Shown here piece after piece: positions 52,562-64,000 of a DNA stretch of 64,000 nt; the stretch's first letter is position 1, and every line of letters starts with the position of its first letter. Below the pieces are notes generated by a model, which was not told the DNA's origin, ran no database searches, and was given only the letters and a program-made list of their open reading frames with translations. This DNA comes from Fragilaria radians (Eukaryota; Bacillariophyta; Fragilariophyceae; Fragilariales; Fragilariaceae), in the NCBI GenBank assembly GCA_900642245.1, contig CAAAJI010000017.1, forward strand, positions 86,672 through 150,671, in the 5' to 3' direction. The position numbers and the translations under genes are program-made.

Positions 52562-55500
52562 AATCACAACACTATGCTTTCGTTATTTGTTTTCACTTAT
52601 TCTTTCGAAAATCTTATTCCGAGCTGGTGACGTATTTTTTCAGAAAGTCATTAAGAGGAAACGGAAACAAGATTCGAAGGAAATTTAAAATCTAGAGTTG
52701 CTACCATAATTATTTCGCTTGTCGTTACGGTCTTAAATTAAACTTGAAACAATATCCAATCTCTTGAAGCAGAAGTTGCTGTTGGATCCATCATTGCTGA
52801 ATAAAATGGAATTCTTAGAGGAGCATTTGCTGTTACAAGGAAAGTGAAATACACTACTTTCCACGAGATACCATTGCAACAACTTGAACAGGAGAAAAGA
52901 CCCCCCAGCAATTCAATTTATGGCGTTCCTCAAGTTTTTGGGAACTAATTCCATGACATTAATTTTTGCAAGAAAGTTTGAAGTTGGACAGGGCTCAATC
53001 ATCAAAATGATTTAGAGAACAGCGCAAATTTCAATATTATGTACTTGCATAGCCGGACAGCTATGGAAAGTAAAGAAATTGCTAAGCATATATGCTGCAA
53101 CGATAGATTTAAAACAGTTTTCTATTTTGTGACTTCAAATTTGTCACGCCTTGAATTAATTGTGAAAGTGGCACTCAAGACGCCTGCAGACATGTTCCCA
53201 ATTCTTGGGTATAGGACAAAGGAACATGACCTTCAGTACTTTGAATACCATTTAAGGGAAGGTTGGATGTAGAAGATACAACGTTGTCAGAAAAGGATTT
53301 TAAGCTCCTGTATATCTCCAACCCTTCCATTCAAGTTCAGAAGCATAACATTAGGTATGCTTGTTCGCACGACTTTGGTTCAGCAGTTTGCGGTGCAATT
53401 CAACAACCTTAAAGGCTATGTGATTTTTCCATGACGAAAGTATCAGTAATAAAATTGCCTAAAAACGTAAGATGCAACCAAAATGAGAAAACGCTAATCC
53501 TTTGTTATATCCTATGAAAAATCTGTCTCCTGCTTCAAGCATCTAGATACTTGGGAGAGTATCAGGCTTGCCAATGACTTTTCAACTTCAGAATTAGAAA
53601 ATCGGAATGGATGCAGTCCTTTAAATTAGCATTTAAAAATGCGTTGGCTCATGCCATCATCTGTTCAAATATACCATACTCTCAACGTTGAAGCAAAAAT
53701 AAATTTTGACTTTTTCAAAAGAGCAAAGATGATAAATTAATGAAATATAATGCATGTTCATTATATCTATAAGTCATTTTTTCCAATACAACGTCGAAAT
53801 GAGTGCTAAAGATATCGCAAGTTTGGTGGGTATGTTAAAAGAAGATTACTCTTCTGAATGGATATCATCAATCTTACTTCTCCAAAATAAAGCAGAACAA
53901 AAGAAATCTGACTCCAAGACTAAGCTGCCTTGATGAAACCTCACCCCTTCCCTATTCAAAGGACCAATGAGGATATCCAACAAATGGAAACCTAAAAAGT
54001 GACAAATTCTCTGAAATTCAAGATGGGTTGCCAAAGCACAATGCTTTTTTTACATTCACAGACACTGTGTGCTTCTTAACTTCTATGGAGAAATCAGCAG
54101 TTCAAATATTTGGCAACAATTACTAACATCCCCTCAGATATCTTCGAAATGTAATGATTATGAAATCTCAAATTCTAATCTGATGACTTTTTCATAAAGA
54201 CATCCAGCTTGAAAATGCTCCTTCGTCATTTGGCATGAGGGTGAGTTTTTGCAAAATAAGCACTAAACTGGAATTTTATGGTTACTTCATAGCAAAGTAG
54301 CACTCATTCTGAACTTTAATCATTATTTTGGTGCAATATTTTTAATTGCTATAAAAACAATTCAACTTTCCCTGAACAATTATTCGTTTTAGAGTTTACC
54401 ACAATCGGTCACTTTGTGCATGACATCGCTTGTTGTGTGATGTGGACTGCAAGCTATGACATACTAAAGTGCAGGGTATGCAATACTTTATTGCAATGTC
54501 ATGGGTCATAAAAAAATCAACTATTGTGTTCGATAGTGGCCTCTGGTTGGTTAAGCAAAATCAATATATTGGCAAAAGAAACATGTTTATTTTTTGTAAA
54601 AGAAAAAAATATCAGCGGAGGGAACGGGTGTGCAATTCTACTATTAAAACTTAAGGTTCGTACGGAACGGACGTGATAACATTCTAAGCTTATTCAATCA
54701 ATAATTGGCATTGCAGAAATGTACCGATCAATTTGTTTTGAGTAATATTGCAGTATTTTTCCATCAAAGAATTCATTGCAGGCCCCTGTTAAAGGGTTAA
54801 CAGCTTATGAGTGATTTTGAAGGACAAGACTGATCGGTTTCTTTACCATTATGACTTGGTTTGTAGATAGAGCAAAAGGTGTTTTAACACCATCATAGTT
54901 TTGATCTTTTTGAATTAATAATTTAGTATCATATTCAGCAGTCGTGCATTTAAGTTTTATCTTAGTATCATAGCTGCTTTAGTAGATCTTTCCTCTTTCT
55001 GTTTTCGTCCTCATGGATGCTACTCTAAGATGATAAATAGGTTCTTTTCTGAAAAAATCTGTATATCACCTTTCGCTTTGCGTTATACATCGCTACATAC
55101 GTTCTTGAATATCGCACATTTCAAGTAAACAGAATCCCATTGCGATTTTTGTTCTTTCAATCCTGAATGATCTAAATTTGAAGTTATCGACATCGCTGGT
55201 TATACGGATTTAATGGTCACTTTTTTGTTTATGAATCGTCAAGTTTTCTTTCTTGCCAATTACTCCTTGTGTGAATTTAGAAAATGTCAATAAAAAAGAC
55301 TAAGAATACTTAAAATCTCTCTTCAGAAAAACTATTTGTGAGCGCCTGTCTCAATATAAAGGAAGCAATTGAATCAAATGGCATGAATTCATATATGGGG
55401 ACAATGAGAATGCAATCCCTCTTGCAATGGATTCAACCTCTAATTCGACGCACGTTCGCAATATACTTTATATTCCGCATTTTCCCTTGGGTTCGAAGTA

Positions 55501-55662
55501 AAGGCATCACTATTTGGTCCAAAGGTTGTAATGAAGAATTAGAATAGAGAATGCTTTATCGTCGAGTTTAGACATGGAAAAATTTGCCGTAGGACATCCA
55601 TCACAAGATAAAAAGAAGCATTTCTATAAATTCTTCGATGTAAGTAAAGTGATGACATCTAG
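52562..55662. other. 3.1-kb spacer with unidentified relics
   Basis: No supported gene. At 53039-53272 a plus-strand frame ends in 'TPADMFPILGYRTKEHDLQY' and 'FEYHLREGWM'; after its stop the next 120 bases continue protein-like in another frame ('SEKDFKLLYISNPSIQVQKH'). This looks like a broken old gene or transposon piece of unknown family. Frames at 54469-54654 and 55338-55547 are short and unrecognised. Confidence 0.45.
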
Positions 55663-56937
55663 CTACGGCTTATAGATTTTGAACATTTTCAAGGACATGC
55701 CTTCAACATAGCCTGCTGTCAATTTCAAACTTTCAAGATTGACTTCCATAAAGGATACGTGTACATCTAGACCCACTCCTAGACAAGCACCTTCGAATGC
55801 ATCAACGCCAAATCGATGATTTCCGCTTGCGCATACAATTATGGCTTTACCACCAGAGCGAAGAGCGTCGTGGATGCTATTGGCAGCTGCAAAAGCATCA
55901 TCCTCTTGACAAATAATATCAGCTGCTAAAATCAATTCCACTTGATCTTGGTAGATTTCGTTGTGTGTAAAAGCTATCTGACCGTCAGATGGACCACTAA
56001 TCCAGCGATCAGAGGTTCCTGATTGTTCATAGAAATCCAATCGCTGTGCAATTGCCTGAACACCGTTTAGTCGTATGTTGTGCCGAATATTCTCCAAGAC
56101 AACAGGATTGAAATCCGTAATTATTATTTGTCGATCGTCAAGTGTGGTTGAATTTTCGACAATGCTTCGAGCATACTTTTGAGACAACTTTGCAGCCACT
56201 AATCCCACCAAACCACATCCAGCGCCCAATTCCAAAATGGAGGATACGTCTGTAATGATACGAGGATTATCCAATATCCATTGAGCGAGTGCCACCGCCG
56301 ATGGCCACAGCACAAAGCCTACATCTTGTTGAGCTGACTGTCGTAAAGTCACTTGCTGGATCCAAATTTGATAATCATTATCAGAAAAAGATATAGAAAT
56401 CGGCAGACGCTCCCGAAGTCGTGACATAGGAGCCAGTTTTAAAGGAAAGGAAGGACTTTGAGACGCAATATCGCACGCCAAATCTTGGATCTCCATAATG
56501 ACATCTTGGACTTCTTCACGGTATTCAGTGATTTCATGACGTATCAGTCTAGAGAGCAACATATGAGATCCTTGATGACCGATCTCCTCTGCCAAAACTG
56601 GGTCGTACTGCGAGATCATCTTGTGCATTGATAAGGTTCTCCTTAGAACACTTGTGTGAAAGGGATCAAAAACCAAGTTTATCGACTTATTCTTTTCCAT
56701 TGCTTCATTTTCATCTTTCTTTTCTTCACATTGAAGGACTTCATCAACATGTCGTAGCGATGAAAACCAAGATTCAACTGCATCATGCAGCAACGGGACA
56801 AACAAACCAGCGAATCCAGTTTGCTCCAACTCACTACTCAATAAATGTGCACGAAGTTCGCATATCTTTGAAGGACATGCTACCTGTTGCTCTAGCCAGT
56901 CAAGATCTTCGAAATTCCACCCTATAGTTCCTTTCAT
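55663..56937 (-). CDS. METTL-type (Methyltransf_16-like) SAM-dependent methyltransferase
   Basis: 424 residues from the ATG at 56937; four upstream codons open only from GTG. The N-terminal half is helical and unassigned. The C-terminal half is a seven-beta-strand methyltransferase: 'DVGFVLWPSAVALAQWIL' (about 207-224), which is the 'GxxxWPSA' entry motif of the lysine-methyltransferase group, then motif I 'ILELGAGCGLVGLVAAK' (about 233-249), 'IIITDFNPVVLENIRHNIRL' for the acidic strand-2 and post-I region, and 'VELILAADIICQEDDA' for the D/N-x-x-Y-like motif IV region. In that place the usual 'ADxxY' Tyr is replaced by 'ADIIC'. This group methylates protein lysines (for example METTL20-22 or FAM86 targets); the target here is unknown. 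Intronless. Confidence 0.87.
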   Translation of the reverse strand: MKGTIGWNFEDLDWLEQQVACPSKICELRAHLLSSELEQTGFAGLFVPLLHDAVESWFSSLRHVDEVLQCEEKKDENEAMEKNKSINLVFDPFHTSVLRRTLSMHKMISQYDPVLAEEIGHQGSHMLLSRLIRHEITEYREEVQDVIMEIQDLACDIASQSPSFPLKLAPMSRLRERLPISISFSDNDYQIWIQQVTLRQSAQQDVGFVLWPSAVALAQWILDNPRIITDVSSILELGAGCGLVGLVAAKLSQKYARSIVENSTTLDDRQIIITDFNPVVLENIRHNIRLNGVQAIAQRLDFYEQSGTSDRWISGPSDGQIAFTHNEIYQDQVELILAADIICQEDDAFAAANSIHDALRSGGKAIIVCASGNHRFGVDAFEGACLGVGLDVHVSFMEVNLESLKLTAGYVEGMSLKMFKIYKP

Positions 56938-59893
56938 GCTTTTCAACACAAGGTGAGAAGATAATTATTCAGTGGTCAATTATTCAGGACGTTTTCTCCC
57001 TGGGACGTCACTCACTAGTATTATACTAGTACAGTTCCGAAAATGTCATGTTTAGTATCCTTTAACATAAAGAAGAAATCTGTAGATCCATGTGCTTGCT
57101 TAAAATATGAGTAGAATCACCTTGAAAACCCATCTACCCTTTTGAGCCTGCTCAGAAAAAGATCAAGGTTTAAGAGTTCAGTGATGACATAGCTTTTGGC
57201 TCCTAATTGCAAAGAAGATGAAGCAGTTAAATCGTATATCATTGATCACATTTGGAACAGCACATCTCTTAGATATTGAAGTTGACAGCGATACACAAGC
57301 ACACATAAAGATGTGGAAACTGTAGGGAGCGATAATTTAAAGAAAAATACATAACGGAAGTCTAGAGAAAGTATTGACTCGTCCAGATGACATAGTCCTG
57401 ATTATAGATATTCAAATCCAGGAACAACGGCTGCAATTATGTTGAAGAAAGAATAAGTTCAATCGAGATGGAGTTTAAAGAGGTAACTTAAAGCAAGGCA
57501 ATTTGAAGTTTTCGTCTGATAGAATTACTTCAACCTTGATGTCACATTTTCGGATATTAGGGGGAAAGGAAAGCATAAGACCCACTAGGATCAAAATGTA
57601 TAGCATTAGTCCTTATTGAACCTTCCATAGAGTACTAGGAATGAGAGAAGATAGGAGAAAGTTTGAGAAAGGAGATGTGCATGTATCTCATGAAATATTT
57701 TCATAAGGTGATAAAATATTAAATTCCTAGGGGCATTTGAGATGATAATTAATGGTGAAACATACATAAATCACAAAGCCCTCTCAAATTCTGAACATCG
57801 CCAATCTCATTCAGGACGAATTTGGACAAATTTACTATATTTCGTCATGGAAAAACAGATAAGGACTGCTTCAACCGTTCCAAGAATCAAAGGTATCCCA
57901 AAAATAGAATTTGAGAAATTTCTTTTCAGACATGTCCTCACTAATGGTGCCCAGAGACAATATTGGACACCCCACTAAGTGGCTATTTGACCAATCTTAG
58001 AACAGTCAAATGAATTTGATGACATAAAGAAGGTAATTCCTAGGAGAAATTTACATCTTTGGCGATATTAGGAGTCAAAAAAGATAATATGAAAAAATGT
58101 TATCGAGTCTTACGAGCGAAACTTAAGTTGCACACAGTGCATATAAACAACTGGACCTCTCAGCCGAAGTCATTCAATGAGCCAGTCAAGCATTACTAGA
58201 ATAATCATCAGTAGTCCACACTCAACACAAACATCTATCATCGAAAGCAGTGCTATAAGTTAGACTAATGAGGCAGATACTATTGTTGGAAGTATGAAAG
58301 TCCGAATGATAGAACAAGTGGCTACGCAGATGCTCTCGATAGGGAATGCATCTTACCTCCCAAACGACGAACAAGCTGTCGACTAACTAAATCTAAAACA
58401 AGATGATGCTCTTCTCATATCCCATGAGTCCTTTTCTGATAGGTAAGTATCAGATATTGAATTATCAAGCCATAAAACAAAGAGGTAAAAGTCATCAATC
58501 TATAACACAACCATGGTACAGTACAGTGAGAATTACATTCACCAGCTGTGTATACCAAAAGTGTTTAGCGAAGCTAGGTGTTAATAGGACATGATATATT
58601 TTACACAGCTGATCACCTATCTGCTGAGAAAGTGAAGTCATGGAGATGCTGTACCACATATAATCTTTGTCAGATGATGAGACTGTCAAGAGAATAATGT
58701 CGAAACGTTCTAGTGAAACAAAATCAACTTAAAACTTCGATTTATATTCACGTTCATTCAAATTTAGCTTGCTTCCAGTGCTCTTTTTACAGATTTTCGG
58801 TGGATAGCGTTTGTTCTGGTTAGTGTAAGGATCAACAAATGATATCATCGTGAATTTGGTCATGATTGTCTTTTTCGTTGTGTATTCATTAAGTGCAGTA
58901 ATTGATGTGCCCCACCACATTACGCATATATTCGGAGTTATAAGGTAACTCCAAGGATACAATCAAACATACTTTTTTGCCAAGGCTTTACATCTAGAAT
59001 TATTCTAGCCTCCAAAATGACATACTAATATTACCTAACATGAAATGCTATGATTGAGAGTTATGATTGGAATGTTAGTTACTTTCCATATAAGAGTCTA
59101 TTCCGAGCTCTCTCATGATCTTGGCTCCCATACTTGATTCATCCAAAGTGATAGCCTAAGGTAATATTTCCCTACCTCATAAAAACTGTAAAGTGATCTT
59201 GAAGGAAGTCATGACGCAACATTTAACGGTATCTAATGGCATTTGAATTATTCCAAGTGTTACGAAAGACTTCTTGATTACAGCAAATGTTGTTCCCGAA
59301 TCAAGAAGAATTTAGAAAGTAACAGTGCATTTTTACATCAAATTCAATATCTGCTTGAATGCCTAGAAAAATCAATATCTATTTCTGATTAGCATCTGTT
59401 TATTTTGCCTTCGAATTTCCTCCATTGTATCGTCTTCAGCTGCCCTGCTCATTTTCTTAGTTTTGTTGTAGTATTATTTGCAACGTTTTCAGCAACAAGC
59501 CTCCAACAATTATAGCTTTTTGGAGATTGGTCTATTGGGTTCTGATTCCATTACAGACAGCAAGAAACTAAACTAGGGATAGGTATAGTCAAACATGAAA
59601 TCGGAGTATACATAAAGGATAGAATTAAATATCTTTCACGATCCAATATGATTCCATAATAAAACAGCATTGCTCGTTCATAACATACCGAGCACTACAA
59701 GCTGTGACTGTCACCGAAATAGGGTTCCATCGGTTCTTACTAGTAAAAATTGAATCAAGGAGGTGAAAAATATTTGTCCCCGTAGGACTCAACACAACGG
59801 TCTTACTTCCACTATTACCACGTTCATTTTAGGATCCAAACGTAAGCACATAAATCACTTTGTATTTCGATTCACAAAGATAAACATCTCAAA
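56938..59893. other. 3-kb divergent spacer
   Basis: No supported gene. A minus-strand frame at 58962-58729 reads 'VMWWGTSITALNEYTTKKT', 'MISFVDPYTNQNKRYPPKIC' and 'GSKLNLNEREY', which is strikingly protein-like but short, unassigned and without clear neighbours; probably a transposon relic. A frame at 57742-57978 is unrecognised. The right end holds the FAIM-like promoter and 5' UTR. Confidence 0.45.
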
Positions 59894-61800
59894 ATGTCTC
59901 CTTTGACTGTGTATGCTATTGATTTTGGATCTCAGGCTGCAGGAAAGCGTATCGCAACCACAAAGCGTCGAGTTCGATGGTAAGAATTTCAAGGAATCGT
60001 AGTAATTTGATTACCTTGAGTAACAATGACCGAATGATGATGTTTTCGAATCTGTTTTTTGATTTCATGTGCTGCTTTCATTTTGTCTCTAATGTATATC
60101 CCTGCATTATATAGGCGATGGGGGTTTGCCAATCCTGAAGCGCTGGCTCAAGGCCTTACAGGAACAGATTGTCGTGGAGAAGAACACGATGTAACTCTTG
60201 TATGGTCTTTGACGTCTGGAAAACGGCAGATTACTATGGATGGACAGGAAGTTCACTACTCTTCTAGCCGTTCGGGAACGATTGACTTTTCTTGGACTAT
60301 GAAAGGGAATCACATTCTTAAATTAGTGGCGCACTCTACACCTCCTTTAAATGCAAGTCCTAACTTTCGTCCATATGACTTTTTTGTTGATGGCCAATCC
60401 TTTTTCCGACTTCCCAAGGTGTTTGAACTAGGAGTTAAAGGGACACCTCAAGCGCAGGCCAGAACTTTTGGCGCTCCATATCCAGATGATATTCAAGCTT
60501 CCGAAGATGCAGATTTGCAGCGAGCAATCCAAGAATCGCTTGTTGATGCCGAACATTATTTGAAGCGAAAAGAAGCCTCAAAGTCCACTGAACAACCAGG
60601 ATCGCTTTCTACTCCCTCCGGCACAAATCTATTAGACTTTGGCTCCGAGCCTCCACCGTCGAACTATGGACCACCTCCCGTACAGTATGTTCAGGCTCCT
60701 CCTCCTTACGGACATCCTCCAGTCTCTTACGGCCAACCTCCTCCCCCTTCTTATGCTCCTGCCCCTGTCTACAATTATTCTCCCACTCCTGCACTCCCAC
60801 CGACTCCACCCGCTGCGTATGATCAGTCAAATAGTCTAGCTCTTGTGCCAGCAGCGTCTCAACCTCAGGCCTATAACCCCAATCCGTCTGGTTACGCTCC
60901 ATCTTATCCTCCTTCATCCGTTACATATGACTCAAATCCTCAAGTCTATGCACCATCACAACCAGTGTCATACGCTCCTTCCACTCCTAATACAGTTGCG
61001 GCACCTCCCAATTACCAAAACTATGCCAACGGAGAGCTCTTCTCTCCAGGTGTGACATCGACGGCTTCTGCCCCTCCTCCTTATGGTTTCCCTGGTCAGC
61101 AGCCGATGCATACCAGCGATGATCCTTTTGCCCCTAAAGTGCCAACTCAAAATGAATTGCTGACTTCGGTATTGGGACTGTATGGTCAGGCTCCTTCAAC
61201 CCCGTCCACACCTGGGGCGCCTCCGCAACCAAACTTCCAATCACCTGTTGCCCCACCCTCTGGATCCAGTGTTAATTCTTCAGGCAATTTTGGAAACACA
61301 AACTTATCAATGAGTGCCCCACTTTCAATTGTGAATGACGAGGAAGAAGCACCGAAGTCGGCATTTGATAAGGCTCTAAATTCATTGGTAAATTTTGATG
61401 ATATTAGTGCTCCGGCTGATAGGGATATTGAAAAAGCAAGACAGAAAAAACTTGAAGAACAAAAGATTAAGGGCAATAAAAGTAAGGCGCTTCCTCCTGT
61501 CGCTAATGGTGTAGTTGGATCAGGAGCTACGTTAACACAAATTTCACAGGTTAAGGCGGTAAGTTTTGCAATTCATGGGTAGGAAACCTCAACTTTTTCT
61601 AACAACTTGATTGATCTTTACAGACCTCAACGTTGAAAGATCCTTCGGCTGTCATGAAGCCACCACCACATATGTTCCACCAAGATGCCTCAATGGCAGG
61701 AGCCTTGGTAATTCGAGGAGATGGCCCACCTCCATTACAACCGCAAGGTTTTGGTGTTGTACACGGTCAGGGATATTACGGAAGTCGTGCCGGTTATTGA
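59894..61800 (+). CDS. FAIM-like domain protein with UIM and endocytic-type motifs
   Basis: Exons 59894-59979, 60115-61558 and 61624-61800; introns 135 and 65 bp; 568 residues. The N-terminal beta domain (about 5-135) resembles FAIM: 'HDVTLVWSLTSGKRQITMDG' against the family's 'TTSGKRVVYVDGKE', and 'FRPYDFFVDGQSFFRL' against 'YEYTLEINGKSL'. Next comes a ubiquitin-interacting motif, 'EDADLQRAIQESLVDAE' (159-175, with the key L-x-x-A-x-x-x-S). Then 'LLDFG' (201-205), a Pro/Tyr-rich disordered stretch with 'PPPYG' and 'SYAPAP' phrases (207-330), 'DPF' (365-367) and 'LVNFDDI' (453-459). The last exon restores a Gly-rich tail 'GQGYYGSRAGY'. A cargo-adaptor role in trafficking of ubiquitylated proteins is inferred from the motifs only. 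It is a paralogue of the gene at 37391. Confidence 0.85.
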
Positions 61801-62434
61801 TATTTTTGATATTTCTAGAAAATTGGAAGAAAAGATTACGTTGAAATGAGGAATTAACGAGTAACGAATCTAACTGAATAACGTGTAGAAATTTAAGGAG
61901 GTCAAGTTTTCACATCTATGTAGTCACCCTTTATATAACTGAACATATTCACAAATGCATGAGCTTAGGTCAATAAAGAAGATTTAAAGAGTTTATTTCA
62001 TAAAACAAGTTAGAGGCTGGAAATGAGAGTCAAGAAAGACTGTGGTCGAAAGTGAAACAAGTAATTTCACCACTTTCCTCTTTGTTGTGGGTAGCAGCCT
62101 GAAATTAGTCTTCGATGCTTGAGTTCTATTATAATCATTTCCTCCCCAAGAACTTAAAGCAGAACTTTTCAGCTCTTTCATTAGACATTATGAAATAAGT
62201 AAACTGTCTGCGGTATTATCTAAGTAAGCAATAACTCCATTAAAGGTTGGAAGCCGACAATTGAAATGCAATAGTTATTGAATAACAATTCTTCAAGCAA
62301 AAAGGAAGGAATGAGAAACATACGCGCTTGAAAATCTAGATGGAATTGACATTCAGGTACAACATTACCCTTTTGTCAACGTTGTAAACTTATTTCCATT
62401 ACGAATCATGAATCCAAACAATCTTTCTTAAGAA
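61801..62434. other. Convergent intergenic region
   Basis: No gene. It contains the 3' ends of the FAIM-like gene and the glycosyltransferase-like gene. A 62-codon minus-strand frame at 62181-61993 is unrecognised. Confidence 0.5.
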
Positions 62435-64000
62435 CTATTTTTCTCTCTGTCGTTGTGACTCTTCATCCAATTGTCTCTCTCTTTCTTTTCGTAACTTTGA
62501 CTTGGCGTCGCACTCTGCACTTTTACTCCACATACAACAGACTCGAAACTCAGGATCTTCGTTTTCCTGGAGACACTGTCCTACATTCTCTGTCGCTGCT
62601 CCACATCCGTCTTGAAGAAAATCAAAAAGGAGAAGGTGAAAGTTGGAACAGCAGTTTCCAACAGTAAATTTGGCCATGAGTTGAGCCTTTAGCGATGATA
62701 TTGCTGACAACATTACCTCATCTTGCGAGACTTTATTTGTCGATACACGATTGGCCTTGTCAAATATATTCGGATCTCCCGTGCTTTGCATCACGTCATG
62801 ATTATTGGTAATAAAGCGGTAACTGAATGGGACGGTTCGTGTCAAGGTAAAATTATTTTCAAAAGTTTCCTTATCCCTAAGAACACTTTGCGATTCTGAT
62901 GTCAAAACAATGGATGTATTGGCAACCCATGAACCTTGTCCCTGGGATGGATTGAGGATTGACGACTTATGTTTGTTCCATATTTGACCTATCACCCTCA
63001 TGTACTGTGGAAATTCAAGACATTCACTTTCTACCAAACACTTATCCGAAGCTCTGATCGGCAACCCAAACGAGAACTCTGGTTCAAAGTCAAGGGGAAT
63101 GACTTTACTTTGTATCATCCTTAACTTTTCAGCGTAAAAGAAATTTGGTCGCATAATGTAGAATAATGCCGCGTGGTGAGGACTCGATTCAACTCCGAAG
63201 TAGTAGTATTTTTTGCTTGTATCGAATGGTCGTTCCTCAAACATTTTAACCTTGGCCTGTTGCAATAGGGCGATGCGGGGATCATCTACCTCAGCAGTAC
63301 GTCTGATCTGGTCAATAATGTAATCAGAATATCGCAAAATCGATGCTGCAAAGCCTGGAGGTGTATTCTTTGGTCTCAATCCAAAGTTTCCAACAACGAC
63401 CCTATCATTTTCATGACCAGGTGGCATCTCTGCATATTTGAATAGTTTTCTCGCATCTCCTCTAACGAGCATATACGCCGACTCAATTTCAGCATGAGTC
63501 AGGGTGCAGGGACTGGGTGGCATGAAGAAGCACTGGATATCTCCTCTCTCACAGCTGGCATGTTTCCAAGGAGAGCGCAAGGTCGAATGTCCAATTGCTA
63601 TGTTGTTAATAAAGATGACGGTGCGATTAGTCGCTATTCCAGCAAAGAGGGCATTGACAGCACCGAGTCGCATGGCTGCGCCCAATCCGATATCACGAAG
63701 GGAAACTACCAAGAACTTTGATGTGGGGCATTCGTAATCGAAATTTCCAATGTTGTGATGCTTTAAAAGGCCTTCGCACCTAAATTTTTGTCGCAACTTT
63801 GCTTCCTCTAGTGCCCCTTGATGCTGGTGCATGTGATAGGAGAGATACAACAAACGCGTTATCCAAGTGTCGACGGTTTTATTGTGTCTCATCATTCCAT
63901 CATCCATGAAATTTAAAAAGCGTGATTGTTCATGACAAATTGTTTGGCTTAAGAGAGTCTTTAAATGGCCTTTTCCATTGGAAGCCTTGAATGATAGCTC
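62435..64000 (-). CDS. Glycosyltransferase-like protein, 5' end beyond window
   Basis: The frame stays open from the stop at 62435 to the right edge, 31 codons past the first in-window Met at 63907, so the gene is probably truncated by the window. At least 521 residues are visible. 'FLVVSLRDIGLGAAMRLGAV' followed by 'LFAGIATNRTVIFIN' resembles the donor-site opening of GT-B fucosyltransferase-like enzymes ('GLGNRL... A.A..T.RTL'). Many cysteines are spaced as in luminal enzymes ('CERGDIQCFFMPPSPC', 'CLVESECLEF', 'NCCSNFHLLL', 'CCMWSKSAEC'). The C-terminus is a charged helix ending 'ESQRQREK'. N-glycosylation-type Asn sites (NRT, NTS) agree with a Golgi lumen location. An N-terminal anchor would lie outside. 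Family assignment is tentative; it may belong to a lineage-specific group. Confidence 0.6.
   Translation of the reverse strand, partial: ELSFKASNGKGHLKTLLSQTICHEQSRFLNFMDDGMMRHNKTVDTWITRLLYLSYHMHQHQGALEEAKLRQKFRCEGLLKHHNIGNFDYECPTSKFLVVSLRDIGLGAAMRLGAVNALFAGIATNRTVIFINNIAIGHSTLRSPWKHASCERGDIQCFFMPPSPCTLTHAEIESAYMLVRGDARKLFKYAEMPPGHENDRVVVGNFGLRPKNTPPGFAASILRYSDYIIDQIRRTAEVDDPRIALLQQAKVKMFEERPFDTSKKYYYFGVESSPHHAALFYIMRPNFFYAEKLRMIQSKVIPLDFEPEFSFGLPIRASDKCLVESECLEFPQYMRVIGQIWNKHKSSILNPSQGQGSWVANTSIVLTSESQSVLRDKETFENNFTLTRTVPFSYRFITNNHDVMQSTGDPNIFDKANRVSTNKVSQDEVMLSAISSLKAQLMAKFTVGNCCSNFHLLLFDFLQDGCGAATENVGQCLQENEDPEFRVCCMWSKSAECDAKSKLRKERERQLDEESQRQREK

Noticed and set aside
1..64000. CRISPR arrays, bacterial operons or integrated phage
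   Set aside because: No regularly spaced repeats, and the genes have spliceosomal introns and purely eukaryotic content.

Overview
This is an AT-rich nuclear window from a eukaryote, most likely a diatom or close relative among the photosynthetic stramenopiles. The case rests on several points. Genes are compact, with short GT-AG introns (mostly 55-135 bp). One protein carries a signal peptide plus transit-like presequence with Phe at the predicted cleavage site, as in complex red plastids. Two proteins carry a FAIM-like beta domain in a form I associate with diatoms, and a lineage-type glycosyltransferase-like gene sits at the right edge. Copia-type and hAT transposon debris fills the spaces. 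The species cannot be named from the sequence alone.

Layout. 1-1.8 kb: decayed hAT transposase (minus), cut by the left edge. 5.6-8.6 kb: exportin-2 (CSE1), three exons. 8.6-14.7 kb: gene-poor, with an assembly gap (10928-11174) and a copia reverse-transcriptase relic. 14.7-18.0 kb: TOM70 and a dynein light-intermediate-chain-like gene, tail to tail. 21.7-25.8 kb: ESS2 splicing factor and a mitochondrial PPR-like protein, tail to tail. 27.7-29.8 kb: tandem-GNAT acetyltransferase and a secretory/plastid protein made of about 28-residue repeats. 30.6-33.7 kb: PEX3 and a CPSF30 zinc-finger protein fused to YTH and DCD domains. 37.4-40.5 kb: a FAIM-like/RRM fusion and a membrane protein. 41.4-45.0 kb: SNAPC3 and kinesin-13. 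45.8-48.4 kb: surface-type sulfatase. 50.5-52.6 kb: small organelle membrane protein and an SCCPDH-like oxidoreductase. 55.7-56.9 kb: seven-beta-strand methyltransferase. 59.9-61.8 kb: FAIM-like protein with ubiquitin-interacting and endocytic-type motifs. 62.4-64.0 kb: glycosyltransferase-like gene running off the right edge.

The genes are mostly single-copy housekeeping functions: nuclear transport, mitochondrial and peroxisomal import, snRNA transcription, splicing, mRNA 3' processing and microtubule motors. They do not form a pathway. The physical arrangement is nevertheless regular. From TOM70 to the sulfatase the confident genes alternate strand without exception, convergent partners lie 18-617 bp apart, and divergent promoters are separated by 0.8-3.8 kb. 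The most unusual content is in domain architecture: the CPSF30-YTH-DCD fusion, the two FAIM-like paralogues (one joined to an RRM, the other built like an epsin), and the repeat protein.
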